Translations under genes and position numbers: made by a program | Notes under the pieces: model-generated | The model's database searches: none | The model's input: only the letters and a program-made list of their open reading frames with translations | Told to the model about the DNA's origin: nothing | Origin: an uncultured Maribacter sp. | GTDB lineage: Bacteria > Bacteroidota > Bacteroidia > Flavobacteriales > Flavobacteriaceae | Length of the DNA stretch: 64,000 bases | Reading direction: 5' to 3' | Assembly (NCBI RefSeq): GCF_947500985.1 | Contig: NZ_CANMTX010000005.1 | Location: forward strand, 1-64,000 | Part shown: one piece after another, positions 16,930 to 25,577 of the stretch | Numbering within the stretch: the first letter of the stretch is position 1 | Layout: each line of letters begins with the position of its first letter

Positions 16930-17882
16930 AAAACAATACAGCCTGGTGGTTAAGAATAACAGTGGCCTTTTTCGCCGTCATTGTACTTATGGAAGTTTAT
17001 ATTGATAGTGGTGATCAACCAGCATTTCTGGTTTACCCTACGTTAATGTTTGGCTTTATGGCACTTATCCTATTATTATTAATAGCGATTGCCTTTATTG
17101 TACAAGCAATAGAGAATGTGCTTTACAACACGCTTGACGAAGAAGCTAAGGAGCGTTATTTAGCCACCAAAGAAGAAAAATGGGAATGGACATGGGGTAA
17201 AAAAATGTACGACAAAATGTTGGGCAGTAAACCTATGGAAGCCGAAGGCGAAATCATCCTTGACCATAATTATGATGGTATTCGTGAGCTAGACAATAAA
17301 TTACCGCCATGGTGGGTATATCTGTTCTATGCTTCTATTGTGTTCGCAGTGGTGTATCTAGTTCGTTTTCATCTCTTTAACGATTATAACCAAACATTAG
17401 AATACGAACAAGAGGTTGCTGCCGCTCAATTAGAAATTGAGGAATACAAAAAAACAGCCAAAGGTCTTGTTGATGCCAATACGGTTGAACTATTAACAGA
17501 TGCATCAGATATTAGTGCCGGTAAAGGCATTTTTGAAGGCAACTGTGTTGCTTGCCACATGGCTGATGGTGGCGGTGGAATTGGACCTAACCTTACAGAT
17601 CAAAACTGGATTCTTGGTGGTGGTATTAAAAACGTTTTCCATACTATTTCTGAAGGTGGTCGTGACGGTAAAGGTATGATTGCTTGGAAACAGAACTTGA
17701 AACCTGCAGAAATTGCACAAGTAGCTAGTTATGTATTAAGTTTTCAAGGTACTACACCAGCTAACCCAAAAGCAGCTGAAGGTGATATTTGGGTAGATCC
17801 AAATGCTTCTACACAAGAAACTCCGGCTGAACAAACAATGCCAGAAGTAGAAATTGATTCTGCTTCAGTTACCATGAACTGA
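16926..17882 (+). CDS. ccoP: cbb3-type oxidase subunit CcoP (single haem c)
   Basis: A 318-residue membrane-anchored cytochrome. Two N-terminal membrane helices (about 8-26 and 36-58), then a cytoplasmic loop, a third helix after the conserved ELDNKLPPWWVYLFY stretch near 115, and a periplasmic cytochrome c domain with one CVACH haem site near 203 and a Met ligand likely in GKGMIAWK. Proteobacterial CcoP usually carries two haems; here only one CxxCH is present. The C-terminal tail (about 290-318) is acidic and Pro/Thr-rich. It passes electrons to CcoO. The start overlaps ccoQ by 4 bp. Confidence 0.92.
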   Translation: MKNNTAWWLRITVAFFAVIVLMEVYIDSGDQPAFLVYPTLMFGFMALILLLLIAIAFIVQAIENVLYNTLDEEAKERYLATKEEKWEWTWGKKMYDKMLGSKPMEAEGEIILDHNYDGIRELDNKLPPWWVYLFYASIVFAVVYLVRFHLFNDYNQTLEYEQEVAAAQLEIEEYKKTAKGLVDANTVELLTDASDISAGKGIFEGNCVACHMADGGGGIGPNLTDQNWILGGGIKNVFHTISEGGRDGKGMIAWKQNLKPAEIAQVASYVLSFQGTTPANPKAAEGDIWVDPNASTQETPAEQTMPEVEIDSASVTMN

Positions 17883-17929
17883 ATACAGTGAGAGTGTAAA
17901 AGCTCTCAAAGCATATAAAGAGAGAGAAA

Positions 17930-19348
17930 ATGTCGCAAGATCAAGATAATTTTAGAGATTCCATTGGTACCATTAAAGAAGATGGTAAAAGAGCTTGGGT
18001 ATTCCCTAAAAAACCGAGTGGCAAACTTTATGAGTATCGTAAATATGTAAGCTACGTTCTATTAACTTTCTTGATTGCTTCTCCTTTTATAAAAATAAAT
18101 GGTAACCAGTTTTTGATGTTCAATGTCTTAGAAAGACGTTTCAATATCTTCGGTTTTCCATTTTATCCACAAGATTTTCACCTCTTTGTAATCTCTATGA
18201 TTATTGGGGTGGTCTTTATTGCTCTTTTTACTGTTGCTTTCGGACGTATTTTCTGCGGATGGATGTGTCCACAAACTATATTCTTAGAAATGGTTTTCCG
18301 TAGGATAGAATATTGGATCGATGGTGACCGTGGTGCTCAAATAAAACTAGATAGACAAGAGTGGAATGCAGAAAAGATTCGGAAACGTGTTTTAAAGTGG
18401 ATTATCTTTTTCATTATATCGTTTATTATAGCCAATGTTTTTCTTGCCTATCTTATTGGAAGTGACCGTTTAATTCAATATGTAACAGACGGTCCTGCAC
18501 AGCATGTAAGCACTATGGTGTCCCTATTGATTTTTACAGGCGTATTCTATTTTATATTTGCTTGGTTTAGAGAGCAAGTATGTATCATTGCCTGCCCTTA
18601 CGGTCGTATGCAAGGGGTTCTTCTTGATAATAAATCAATTGTAGTTGCCTATGATTATGAAAGAGGTGAGGCTGAAAACGGTAGAAAAAAATGGCGTAAA
18701 AATGAAGATCGTCAAGAACTCGGTAATGGTGATTGTATTGACTGTAACCAGTGTGTAAATGTTTGTCCTACCGGTATTGATATTAGAAACGGAACGCAGT
18801 TAGAATGTATTAACTGTACCGCTTGTATAGATGAGTGTGACACAATTATGGAGAAAGTTGATCTACCAAAAGGGTTGATTCGCTATGCCAGTGAAGATGA
18901 AATTACCAAAAAAGAAAAATTCAAGTTTACCCCCCGTTTAAAAGGGTATACTGCAGTTCTGGTAATTTTAACTGGAGTTCTTGTTGGTATGATGTTCTTA
19001 AGGAATGATCTTGAAGCAAATATTCTTAGATTACCTGGTCAGCTTTACGAACATAAAGAAGGTAATATTATTAGTAATGTATACACCTATAAACTACTGA
19101 ACAAAACCACTAAAACGGTTGAAGATGTTCATTTTGAATTAATTTCTCCTAAAGGTGAAATAAAATTGGTACGTACAGATAATTTTGATGTTCAACCAGA
19201 AGCTTTAGCAGAAGGCACCTTGTTTATTGAAATAAACGCATCTGCATTAAGCGGCGATAAGAACAACCTTAAAATTGGGGTTTATAGTAACGATAAGTTA
19301 ATAGAGACCACTACGGCTCGCTTTTTAGCACCACGTAGTTATAAATAG
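17930..19348 (+). CDS. ccoG: cbb3 oxidase accessory protein CcoG (FixG/RdxA family)
   Basis: A 472-residue membrane iron-sulfur protein. Several membrane helices occur in the first 220 residues, with the conserved FCGWMCPQTIFLEMVFRR segment near 105 and CIIACPYGRMQ near 220. Two ferredoxin-like 4Fe-4S motifs follow (CIDCNQCVNVCPTGID and CINCTACIDECD, about 265-305), then another helix and a C-terminal Ig-like domain. CcoG is reported to act in copper reduction for oxidase assembly. It follows ccoP by 47 bp in the same operon. Confidence 0.93.
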   Translation: MSQDQDNFRDSIGTIKEDGKRAWVFPKKPSGKLYEYRKYVSYVLLTFLIASPFIKINGNQFLMFNVLERRFNIFGFPFYPQDFHLFVISMIIGVVFIALFTVAFGRIFCGWMCPQTIFLEMVFRRIEYWIDGDRGAQIKLDRQEWNAEKIRKRVLKWIIFFIISFIIANVFLAYLIGSDRLIQYVTDGPAQHVSTMVSLLIFTGVFYFIFAWFREQVCIIACPYGRMQGVLLDNKSIVVAYDYERGEAENGRKKWRKNEDRQELGNGDCIDCNQCVNVCPTGIDIRNGTQLECINCTACIDECDTIMEKVDLPKGLIRYASEDEITKKEKFKFTPRLKGYTAVLVILTGVLVGMMFLRNDLEANILRLPGQLYEHKEGNIISNVYTYKLLNKTTKTVEDVHFELISPKGEIKLVRTDNFDVQPEALAEGTLFIEINASALSGDKNNLKIGVYSNDKLIETTTARFLAPRSYK

Positions 19349-19366
19349 TAAATAAACAGAAAAATC

Positions 19367-19813
19367 ATGAAAATTAATTGGGGTACCGGTATTGTTATTG
19401 CCATAGTTGCATTCATGGGCTTTATATTGTTTTTTGTAATTACTATGACCACCAGTCATAATGCTAATCATGATTTGGTTACCGAAGATTATTATAAAGC
19501 GGAGCTTGGCTTTCAAAAAGAAATAGATGCAGAGAAAAACGCTCAAATTGCAACTACACAAATAGAAATACAACAATCTGCTGAAGGGTTAATGATACTT
19601 TTCCCTGAAGGATATGATGATACCAATGTTAAAGGCATAGTGTCCCTATACAGACCATCCAACAAGAATTTGGATTTTAATTTGCCCATTAGTTTATCCA
19701 ATTCACATTTGCTCATACCTGACAATCAATTGTTGGATGGTCGCTGGGACATTAAAATTACTTGGGAACACGAAGGAAAAGATTTTCTACATAAAGAAAG
19801 TATTACTTTTTAA
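19367..19813 (+). CDS. ccoH: FixH/CcoH-family protein
   Basis: A 148-residue protein with one N-terminal membrane helix (about 6-28) followed by the family's NHDLVTEDYYKAELGFQKEID stretch and a periplasmic beta domain ending DGRWDIKITWEHEGKDFLHKE. FixH/CcoH proteins assist cbb3 oxidase maturation. Placed 18 bp after ccoG and 2 bp before the next gene, so translation is probably coupled. Confidence 0.9.
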   Translation: MKINWGTGIVIAIVAFMGFILFFVITMTTSHNANHDLVTEDYYKAELGFQKEIDAEKNAQIATTQIEIQQSAEGLMILFPEGYDDTNVKGIVSLYRPSNKNLDFNLPISLSNSHLLIPDNQLLDGRWDIKITWEHEGKDFLHKESITF

Positions 19814-19815
19814 AT

Positions 19816-20520
19816 ATGCTACTATCCGCTCTCATATTAGGTCTCATGGGTAGTTTGCACTGCGTTGGTATGTGCGGACCCATTGCTTTTATGCTTCCAG
19901 TAGATAGAACAAATAACTACAAAAAATTCGGGCAGATTTTCATCTATCACTTTGGTCGCTTAATGGCATATGGACTTATAGGTCTCATATTTGGACTACT
20001 AGGTAAAGGACTTTCCATTTTTGGAATACAGCAAAAACTATCTATTGGTATTGGCATTATTATGATCGTGATTGTTTTAATTCCCTATAAAACATTCAAT
20101 AAATACAACCTGTCTAAACCTATCTATAAAATCATTTCAAAGGTTAAGAACCAATTGGGTAAAGAACTAAAGAAGAAATCTCCCGATACTTTTTTAACTA
20201 TCGGATTCTTAAATGGTTTTTTACCATGCGGACTCGTTTATATGGCGCTTTTTGGATCTATAGCAATGGGCGATGCTTTACAAGGTAGTTTATATATGAT
20301 GCTTTTCGGTTTGGGTACTTTACCCCTTATGACCGCTGCCATATATTTCAGTAATTTACTAAAAGGTGGCATACGCCAAAAAGTACAAAAGGTAATCCCG
20401 GTTTTTGTAGTTATCATAGGAGTTCTTTTTATACTTAGAGGTCTAGGTTTGGGAATTCCTTACGTATCGCCCGCACCAGTAACACAATTAGCTTCAAGTG
20501 CAATAGAGTGTCATAACTAA
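19816..20520 (+). CDS. UreH/TauE-SafE-like membrane protein of the cco operon
   Basis: A 234-residue protein with about six membrane helices. It starts with the typical ALILGLMGSLHCVGMCGPIA segment holding two cysteines and a His (HCVGMC), and repeats a related motif GFLNGFLPCGLVYMAL near 136. These HxxxC/PCG motifs occur in the UreH-like membrane family, members of which are linked to metal supply or thiol redox transport. Position at the end of the cco genes suggests a role in copper delivery to the oxidase; this is inference. Confidence 0.8.
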   Translation: MLLSALILGLMGSLHCVGMCGPIAFMLPVDRTNNYKKFGQIFIYHFGRLMAYGLIGLIFGLLGKGLSIFGIQQKLSIGIGIIMIVIVLIPYKTFNKYNLSKPIYKIISKVKNQLGKELKKKSPDTFLTIGFLNGFLPCGLVYMALFGSIAMGDALQGSLYMMLFGLGTLPLMTAAIYFSNLLKGGIRQKVQKVIPVFVVIIGVLFILRGLGLGIPYVSPAPVTQLASSAIECHN

Positions 20521-20545
20521 TGGCTAAAGCCAAATACAAATTCAT

Positions 20546-21037
20546 ATGAAACCATTACCGAACGAAATAGTGCTTCGCCCTAGGTTTCAAATGAATGTGG
20601 AACAATCTAAAAAAACTGTTCTATCTAATTTTGAAGTTGCCGCCCAAACGCCTTTTCTGGTAAATAGGTTAGACGAGCATGTATTCATCAAATTCAACCA
20701 AAAAGAACATCACTTTTGGTCACCGCAATTACATTTAGAGATAGATGAAGTAGATGCGTTCAATTGTCGCCTACATGGTGTTTTCGGACCCAACCCTACG
20801 TTATGGACTTTCTTTATGTTCATTCATTTTGTAATTGCAACCCTTTTTATAATCATAGGTATTTGGGCATATTCAAGTGCATCTTTAGGTAAAGACTACC
20901 ACATTCAAGTAGGAGTTATGATCATGCTGATTGCCCTATGGTTTGTGCTATATTTTGCCGGTAGAAGTGGTAAGAAAAAAGGAAAGCCACAAATGCACCA
21001 ACTACATGATTTTATGACGAATGTTCTTATAGCATAA
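20546..21037 (+). CDS. Uncharacterised membrane protein at the end of the cco operon
   Basis: A 163-residue protein. The N-terminal half (1-88) is soluble and beta-rich by appearance. Two membrane helices follow (about 90-112 and 120-142), then a basic tail. I do not recognise the family. It starts 25 bp after the UreH-like gene on the same strand, and a terminator follows it, so it is the last gene of the cco transcript. Confidence 0.65.
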   Translation: MKPLPNEIVLRPRFQMNVEQSKKTVLSNFEVAAQTPFLVNRLDEHVFIKFNQKEHHFWSPQLHLEIDEVDAFNCRLHGVFGPNPTLWTFFMFIHFVIATLFIIIGIWAYSSASLGKDYHIQVGVMIMLIALWFVLYFAGRSGKKKGKPQMHQLHDFMTNVLIA

Positions 21038-21126
21038 ATTAAAAGGAGAATTACTTTATTTGTTATATAAAATATAGTAACTAGAATTTTATTTAAGCTT
21101 GAATTTTATAATTACTGTTTAAAACA

Positions 21127-21158
21127 AATAAACCCAAAGCATATGCCTTGGGTTTATT
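21127..21158. terminator. Bidirectional terminator between cco operon and hemN-uspA
   Basis: AAACCCAA pairs with TTGGGTTT around a GCATATGC inner palindrome, with A and T tracts on both sides. It lies between two converging transcripts. Confidence 0.8.
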
Positions 21159-21182
21159 CTTGTTCATTGAAGAAGTTGGTAT

Positions 21183-22004
21183 CTATATTTTAAATGTGAT
21201 TACCGGTATTTGCGAATGGTTTACCACATCTTCGCCAATACTGCCATTAAACATATGAGAAATACCTTTACGACCGTGTGTAGGCATTGCTATAGCATCT
21301 GCTAAGATGGTTTTACCATAATTGATAATACCCTGCTCTACACTATAGTCATTATAAATTTCAACTTGTTGGGCAGAATTGGCCTTGGTCAAAAATTTGT
21401 TTATTTTTTGATAGGCATCTCTGTTACTCATAAATTCATCGTTTGGCGTGTTAATAAAAACAACCTCCATGTTAGCACCTAGCATTTCTGCAAACTCTTT
21501 AGCTTTTTGAAAAGCCGGTAAATTATCATCGTTAAAATCGCATGCGAATACAAAACGATCTAAACTTAAATTGGTTATCTCTCCCTTTATTACTAATACT
21601 GGTACTGTGGCGTTACGAACCACTTTTTCTGCATTAGAACCAATAAACATTTCTTCAAATCCGCTAGCTCCATTAGAACCCATTACTATTAAATCTGCAT
21701 CATGCTCTTTTGCTATAGCATTTAGCTCACTGAATACTTTATAATGCTTAATTACCGGAGTTACGGTAATGCCTTCTAAATAAGGTTTTTCTAAAAACTC
21801 TTTTAAATTCTTTTCTGCCAATTTCACCAAGAAAACTGTCTGTTCGATGTACATACCATCTGGCGAAGTAATTATTGCCTGATTAAGTTCTAGCATATGA
21901 ACTACCAATAGTTCAACTTTATGTTTTTTAGCCAAATCTGCAGCTGCCTTTAGCGCTTGTTCTGACTGATTTGAAAAATCTGTAAGTACGATTATTTTTT
22001 TCAT
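21183..22004 (-). CDS. Universal stress protein, tandem UspA domains
   Basis: Starting at the ATG at 22004 (MKKIIVLTDFSNQ) this gives 273 residues; six extra in-frame codons to 22022 are possible but break the usual Usp start. Two Usp domains are present; the first has the nucleotide-binding GSNGASGFEEMFIGSNAEKVV motif near 115, and the second ends THGRKGISHMFNGSIGEDVV, a similar loop. It follows hemN on the same strand and is probably expressed with it from the FNR-like promoter. That makes two stress proteins in this window linked to the same oxygen-responsive signal. Confidence 0.88.
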   Translation of the reverse strand: MKKIIVLTDFSNQSEQALKAAADLAKKHKVELLVVHMLELNQAIITSPDGMYIEQTVFLVKLAEKNLKEFLEKPYLEGITVTPVIKHYKVFSELNAIAKEHDADLIVMGSNGASGFEEMFIGSNAEKVVRNATVPVLVIKGEITNLSLDRFVFACDFNDDNLPAFQKAKEFAEMLGANMEVVFINTPNDEFMSNRDAYQKINKFLTKANSAQQVEIYNDYSVEQGIINYGKTILADAIAMPTHGRKGISHMFNGSIGEDVVNHSQIPVITFKI

Positions 22005-22052
22005 GATAATTTTATTTAGCAATTATTAAGATTAGGAACTTCTATTTTAAAA

Positions 22053-23414
22053 TTAAACGGTCATTGAGAAAAGTTTGGTATCCGGTGCCTTTTTTTGCAA
22101 TGGCAAATCAAAAGCCATACACACATTTCTAACGAACGGTCTACCCTTTTCAGTAATTTGAAGACTACCTTCGGTAATGTTCACCAAACCATCTTCTTCC
22201 ATTTCTTTCAACCTATTAATAATACTATCTATTTGTGGTAGATGTAACTTAAATTCGCTCCAAGTTGTTTTAAACTGGCACATTAAATTTAAAATATGTC
22301 TTCTTATAATTTGATCTTCTTCTGTTAAAATATGACCTCTATAAAGCGGAATTATATCATTTTCCACTAAGTTCTGATACTCCTCAACATTTTTTACATT
22401 TTGGGCAAACCCGTACCAACTATCGCTTATACTCGATGCTCCTAACCCAACCATTAAGTGGGTATTAGAACTGGTATAGCCCATAAAATTTCTGTGCAGG
22501 CTTCCATTTTCCATCGCTTGAAACAAACTATCTGATTCTAGTGCAAAATGATCCATTCCTATTTCATGATATCCATAATTCAATAGCAATTCTTTACCAA
22601 CTTCATACTGCGTTCTCTTTTCATCTCCCGCAGGTAAATCTGCATCATTATAACCACGTTGACCGTTGCCTGCCAACCAAGGCACATGTGCATAACTGTA
22701 AAAAGCAATACGGTCTGGTTTTAATTCTTTGGTCTTTTCTATTGTATTAATTACATGTTCTAATTTCTGGTGCGGAAGACCAAATATGATATCGTGACTT
22801 ATGGAAGTATACCCTATTTCACGAGCCCACTCGGTTACATTTTTTACATTTTCAAAAGGTTGAATTCTATTGATTGCCTTTTGTACAGTTTCATTATAAT
22901 CTTGCACACCAAAGCTTACTCTTCTAAACCCAACATTATACAATGCTAACAAATGTTCTTTAGTGGTATTGTTAGGGTGACCTTCAAAACTAAACTCGGC
23001 ATCATTTGCCTTATCGGCTATTCGTAGAATACCATCAATTAAATACTTCAAGTTTTCTGGAGTAAAAAATGTTGGTGTACCACCGCCTAAGTGTAGCTCT
23101 TTTATAATCGGTTTTTCATCAAACAACTCTCTATATAATCGCCATTCTTTTAATACAGCTTTTATATAGGGCATTTCTAAATCATGTCGTTTTGTAATTC
23201 GCTTATGACATCCGCAGAACGTACACATACTTTCACAAAATGGTAAATGTATATAAAGACTAATACCAGATACAGAGTTACTAACGTGAAAACTCTTTTT
23301 TACCGAAGCCTCCCACTTTTTTCCTGAGAAGGTATTGATATCCCAAAAAGGAACTGTCGGGTAACTAGTATATCTAGGCCCTGGTACATTATACTTTTGA
23401 ACAAGCGAACACAT
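22053..23414 (-). CDS. hemN: Oxygen-independent coproporphyrinogen III oxidase
   Basis: A radical SAM enzyme of 453 residues from the ATG at 23414 (MCSLVQKYNVPGPRYTSYPT, the usual HemN opening). The cluster motif is CESMCTFCGCHK (about 58-69), followed by GGGTPTFF near 110. It decarboxylates coproporphyrinogen III to protoporphyrinogen IX without oxygen, supplying haem under microaerobic conditions. An upstream in-frame ATG at 23435 overlaps the promoter's -7 box (TAAGTTTG, 23440-23433) and so lies before the transcription start; I therefore reject it. Regulation by the FNR-like site at 23463-23476 fits the enzyme's role. Confidence 0.93.
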   Translation of the reverse strand: MCSLVQKYNVPGPRYTSYPTVPFWDINTFSGKKWEASVKKSFHVSNSVSGISLYIHLPFCESMCTFCGCHKRITKRHDLEMPYIKAVLKEWRLYRELFDEKPIIKELHLGGGTPTFFTPENLKYLIDGILRIADKANDAEFSFEGHPNNTTKEHLLALYNVGFRRVSFGVQDYNETVQKAINRIQPFENVKNVTEWAREIGYTSISHDIIFGLPHQKLEHVINTIEKTKELKPDRIAFYSYAHVPWLAGNGQRGYNDADLPAGDEKRTQYEVGKELLLNYGYHEIGMDHFALESDSLFQAMENGSLHRNFMGYTSSNTHLMVGLGASSISDSWYGFAQNVKNVEEYQNLVENDIIPLYRGHILTEEDQIIRRHILNLMCQFKTTWSEFKLHLPQIDSIINRLKEMEEDGLVNITEGSLQITEKGRPFVRNVCMAFDLPLQKKAPDTKLFSMTV

Positions 23415-23432
23415 AAACTTCTTATTTAGCCA

Positions 23433-23476
23433 CAAACTTACATATCTAAGTCAGCATATAATATGATTTATATCAG
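23433..23476 (-). promoter_or_regulatory. FNR-like site and promoter of hemN-uspA
   Basis: ATGAT-N4-ATCAG at 23463-23476 (centre 23469.5). A perfect TAAGTTTG box on the minus strand at 23440-23433 begins 29.5 bp from the centre. Predicted transcription start is about 23427, 13 nt before the ATG at 23414. Confidence 0.75.
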
Positions 23477-23537
23477 TTCGCAGCACATCGAAAAAAGATA
23501 ACTTCCCCAGAAATTACACAATGAATAGTGGTACTAT

Positions 23538-23581
23538 GTAACCTTTGTTACCTAAGAAATTATTCAGATCCAATAATTTTG
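23538..23581 (+). promoter_or_regulatory. GTAAC-type site and promoter of DUF983-crp
   Basis: GTAAC-CTTT-GTTAC at 23538-23551 (centre 23544.5), with a perfect TAATTTTG box at 23574-23581 beginning 29.5 bp away. Transcription would begin near 23586, so the gene's true ATG is 23599. The regulator gene follows in the same operon, implying autoregulation. Confidence 0.8.
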
Positions 23582-23598
23582 ATTTAAAATTTTTAAAC

Positions 23599-23988
23599 AT
23601 GTTACCAAAAGGTTCTAAATTATACAGTATTATATTTTTGAAATGCCCTAGATGTCATAAAGGTGAATTTTTTGAGGCAAATCCTTATAAATTAAGTAAC
23701 TTCAATAAGGTTAAAGAACGTTGTCCAAAGTGCGATTTAAAATATAGTATTGAGCCTAGTTTTTATACGGGATCAATGTATGTTTCTTATGCAGTAGGAA
23801 TTGCCGTAGCAGTTGCCGCGTATGTATTAACTTTACTATTCGGACTTCAACTTTCAATAGGTGCTTTATTCGTTGTTATCGTTGCATCATTAGTGGTAAC
23901 AATGCCATGGATATCCGCAGTATCTAAATCGATTTGGGCGAATATATTTTTTAAATTTGATAAAGAAATAGCACAGAAAATTAATTAG
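23599..23988 (+). CDS. DUF983 zinc-ribbon membrane protein
   Basis: A 129-residue protein from ATG 23599 (MLPKGSKLYSIIFLKCPRCH); an earlier in-frame codon at 23545 lies inside the operator palindrome and upstream of the predicted transcript. Two CPxC pairs (CPRCHKGEFF and CPKCDLKYSIEPSFYTG) form a zinc ribbon at about 16-45, followed by two membrane helices (about 55-77 and 80-102). This is the DUF983 pattern; function unknown. The stop is 6 bp before the Crp/Fnr regulator gene, and both probably share the GTAAC-type promoter. Confidence 0.85.
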   Translation: MLPKGSKLYSIIFLKCPRCHKGEFFEANPYKLSNFNKVKERCPKCDLKYSIEPSFYTGSMYVSYAVGIAVAVAAYVLTLLFGLQLSIGALFVVIVASLVVTMPWISAVSKSIWANIFFKFDKEIAQKIN

Positions 23989-23994
23989 CCAAGA

Positions 23995-24627
23995 ATGATT
24001 CAAGATTTAAAGGAAGAATACGGAGATATCTTTGAAGAAGAGCTCATCAATGAAATTGTTCAGGTAGGAACTTTTAAAGAAGTACCTGAAGGTTATAAAT
24101 TCATGGAGATTGGTGACTACATAAGAGGTATGCCTTTATTAATTTCTGGAGTCATTAAAATTTTGAGAGAAGATGAAGATGGCGATGAACTTTTACTATA
24201 CTATTTAGAAAAAGGTGATACCTGCTCTATGACCATGGCGTGCTGTATGGGCGATAAGAAAAGTGAGATTAGAGCTATTGCAGAAACGGATGCAAAACTA
24301 ATTATGGTGCCTATTCAAAAAATGGAAGAATGGACCGCCAAATATAAATCTTGGAGAAACTTCGTATTCAATAGCTACCATGTTCGCTTAAACGAGCTTT
24401 TAAGCACCTTAGATAATATCGCATTCCAAAAAATGGATGAACGTCTAATCGGCTATTTAAAAGAAAAATCTAGAGTAACAAGAGATAATATCATTCACAG
24501 TACCCATCAAGATATTGCCTACGACCTTCATAGTTCTAGGGTAGTAATTTCTAGGCTTTTAAAGAAGCTTGAAGAAATGGGAAAAATTAAACTTCACCGT
24601 AATTATTTAGAAATATTAGATTTATAA
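23995..24627 (+). CDS. Crp/Fnr-family regulator, proposed master of the GTAAC regulon
   Basis: A 210-residue Crp/Fnr protein: N-terminal beta roll (about 15-115), dimer helix (about 125-150) and winged helix (about 155-205). The recognition helix reads HSSRVVISR: the Ser-Arg end of the FNR helix is kept but the Glu that reads the G of TTGAT is replaced by Val. Cysteines C77, C83 and C84 (DTCSMTMACCMG) sit near the position of the effector pocket, and there is no N-terminal iron-sulfur cysteine set. A redox or sulfur signal sensed by thiols is possible, but this is inference. The gene shares a promoter carrying a GTAAC-N4-GTTAC site, and eight more such sites surround it, so it is the best candidate for binding them. 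Confidence 0.82.
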   Translation: MIQDLKEEYGDIFEEELINEIVQVGTFKEVPEGYKFMEIGDYIRGMPLLISGVIKILREDEDGDELLLYYLEKGDTCSMTMACCMGDKKSEIRAIAETDAKLIMVPIQKMEEWTAKYKSWRNFVFNSYHVRLNELLSTLDNIAFQKMDERLIGYLKEKSRVTRDNIIHSTHQDIAYDLHSSRVVISRLLKKLEEMGKIKLHRNYLEILDL

Positions 24628-24634
24628 TACCTCT

Positions 24635-24678
24635 GTAACCAATGTTACTGCGCAGGTTTCCGTACCGTTCTACTTTTG
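24635..24678 (+). promoter_or_regulatory. GTAAC-type site and promoter of TSUP gene
   Basis: GTAAC-CAAT-GTTAC at 24635-24648 (centre 24641.5). TACTTTTG at 24671-24678 starts 29.5 bp away. Predicted transcription start is about 24683, 14 nt before the ATG. Confidence 0.8.
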
Positions 24679-24696
24679 TAATATCAAATACATCAC

Positions 24697-25494
24697 ATGG
24701 AAATTTTGCACATTTTTGGATACATAAGCGCTTTGGTAATAGGTGTTTCATTAGGACTCATCGGAGGCGGTGGCTCGATACTAGCCGTGCCTGTATTAGC
24801 CTACCTTTTTTCAATTAACGAAAAAGCCGCAACCGCTTACTCCCTTTTTATTGTTGGCGCAAGTGCATTGGTCGGTGGTTGGCAACAGCATTTAAAAGGC
24901 TACGTAGATTGGCGTACCGCGATTGTTTTTGGTATACCCGCAATTGTTGGTGTTACGCTTGTTAGGCACTATGTGGTACCTGCAATGCCCGATGTTTTAT
25001 TTGAAGTTGATCACTTTCAATTTACACGTAGAATGGCAATGTTCGGGCTATTCGCTATTTTAATGATTCCTGCTGCGTATTCTATGCTAAAAAAGGAAAA
25101 AAGTGTTATAACAGCTGGTGAAGTTTCTTATAACTATCCATTAATAGTATTAGAAGGGTTACTTGTTGGTAGTATAACAGGATTGATTGGCGCCGGTGGC
25201 GGATTTTTAATTATTCCTGCATTGGTCATTTTGGCGAATGTTGAAATGAAAGTTGCCGTTGGTACCTCGTTAATTATAATTGCCATTAAATCTTTAATGG
25301 GTTTCTTTTTGGGTGATGCGATGACCATGCTCATTGATTGGAAGTTTCTTGCCGTTTTTACATCATTATCTTTTGTTGGTATTTTTATCGGCAGTTACCT
25401 CAGCAACTTCATAGATGGTAAAAAATTAAAGAAAGGTTTCGGCTATTTTATTCTTGTTATGGCTGCCTTTATTTTCTATATGGAATTCTTTTAA
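24697..25494 (+). CDS. TSUP-family (TauE/SafE) sulfite/sulfur-anion exporter
   Basis: A 265-residue membrane protein with about eight helices arranged as two repeats, each with the family's glycine-rich turn: GLIGGGGSILAVPVLAYLF near 20 and GLIGAGGGFLIIPALVILANV near 162. TSUP proteins move sulfite, sulfoacetate, thiosulfate-type anions or sulfur-carrier products. Context favours sulfur: it lies between the Crp-like regulator and two persulfide-dioxygenase-like genes, each with the same operator type. Export of sulfite made by persulfide oxidation is a reasonable guess. Confidence 0.88.
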   Translation: MEILHIFGYISALVIGVSLGLIGGGGSILAVPVLAYLFSINEKAATAYSLFIVGASALVGGWQQHLKGYVDWRTAIVFGIPAIVGVTLVRHYVVPAMPDVLFEVDHFQFTRRMAMFGLFAILMIPAAYSMLKKEKSVITAGEVSYNYPLIVLEGLLVGSITGLIGAGGGFLIIPALVILANVEMKVAVGTSLIIIAIKSLMGFFLGDAMTMLIDWKFLAVFTSLSFVGIFIGSYLSNFIDGKKLKKGFGYFILVMAAFIFYMEFF

Positions 25495-25508
25495 AAATTT
25501 TCGCTTAT

Positions 25509-25552
25509 GTGACCAATGTCACTGTACACGTCCTATACAAAGGGTAATTTTA
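25509..25552 (+). promoter_or_regulatory. Variant GTGAC-type site and promoter of first persulfide-dioxygenase gene
   Basis: GTGAC-CAAT-GTCAC at 25509-25522 (centre 25515.5), a variant intermediate between the two palindrome classes. TAATTTTA at 25545-25552 starts 29.5 bp away; transcription would start near 25557. Confidence 0.7.
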
Positions 25553-25577
25553 TAGTATTAATCAAATAAATAACAAC

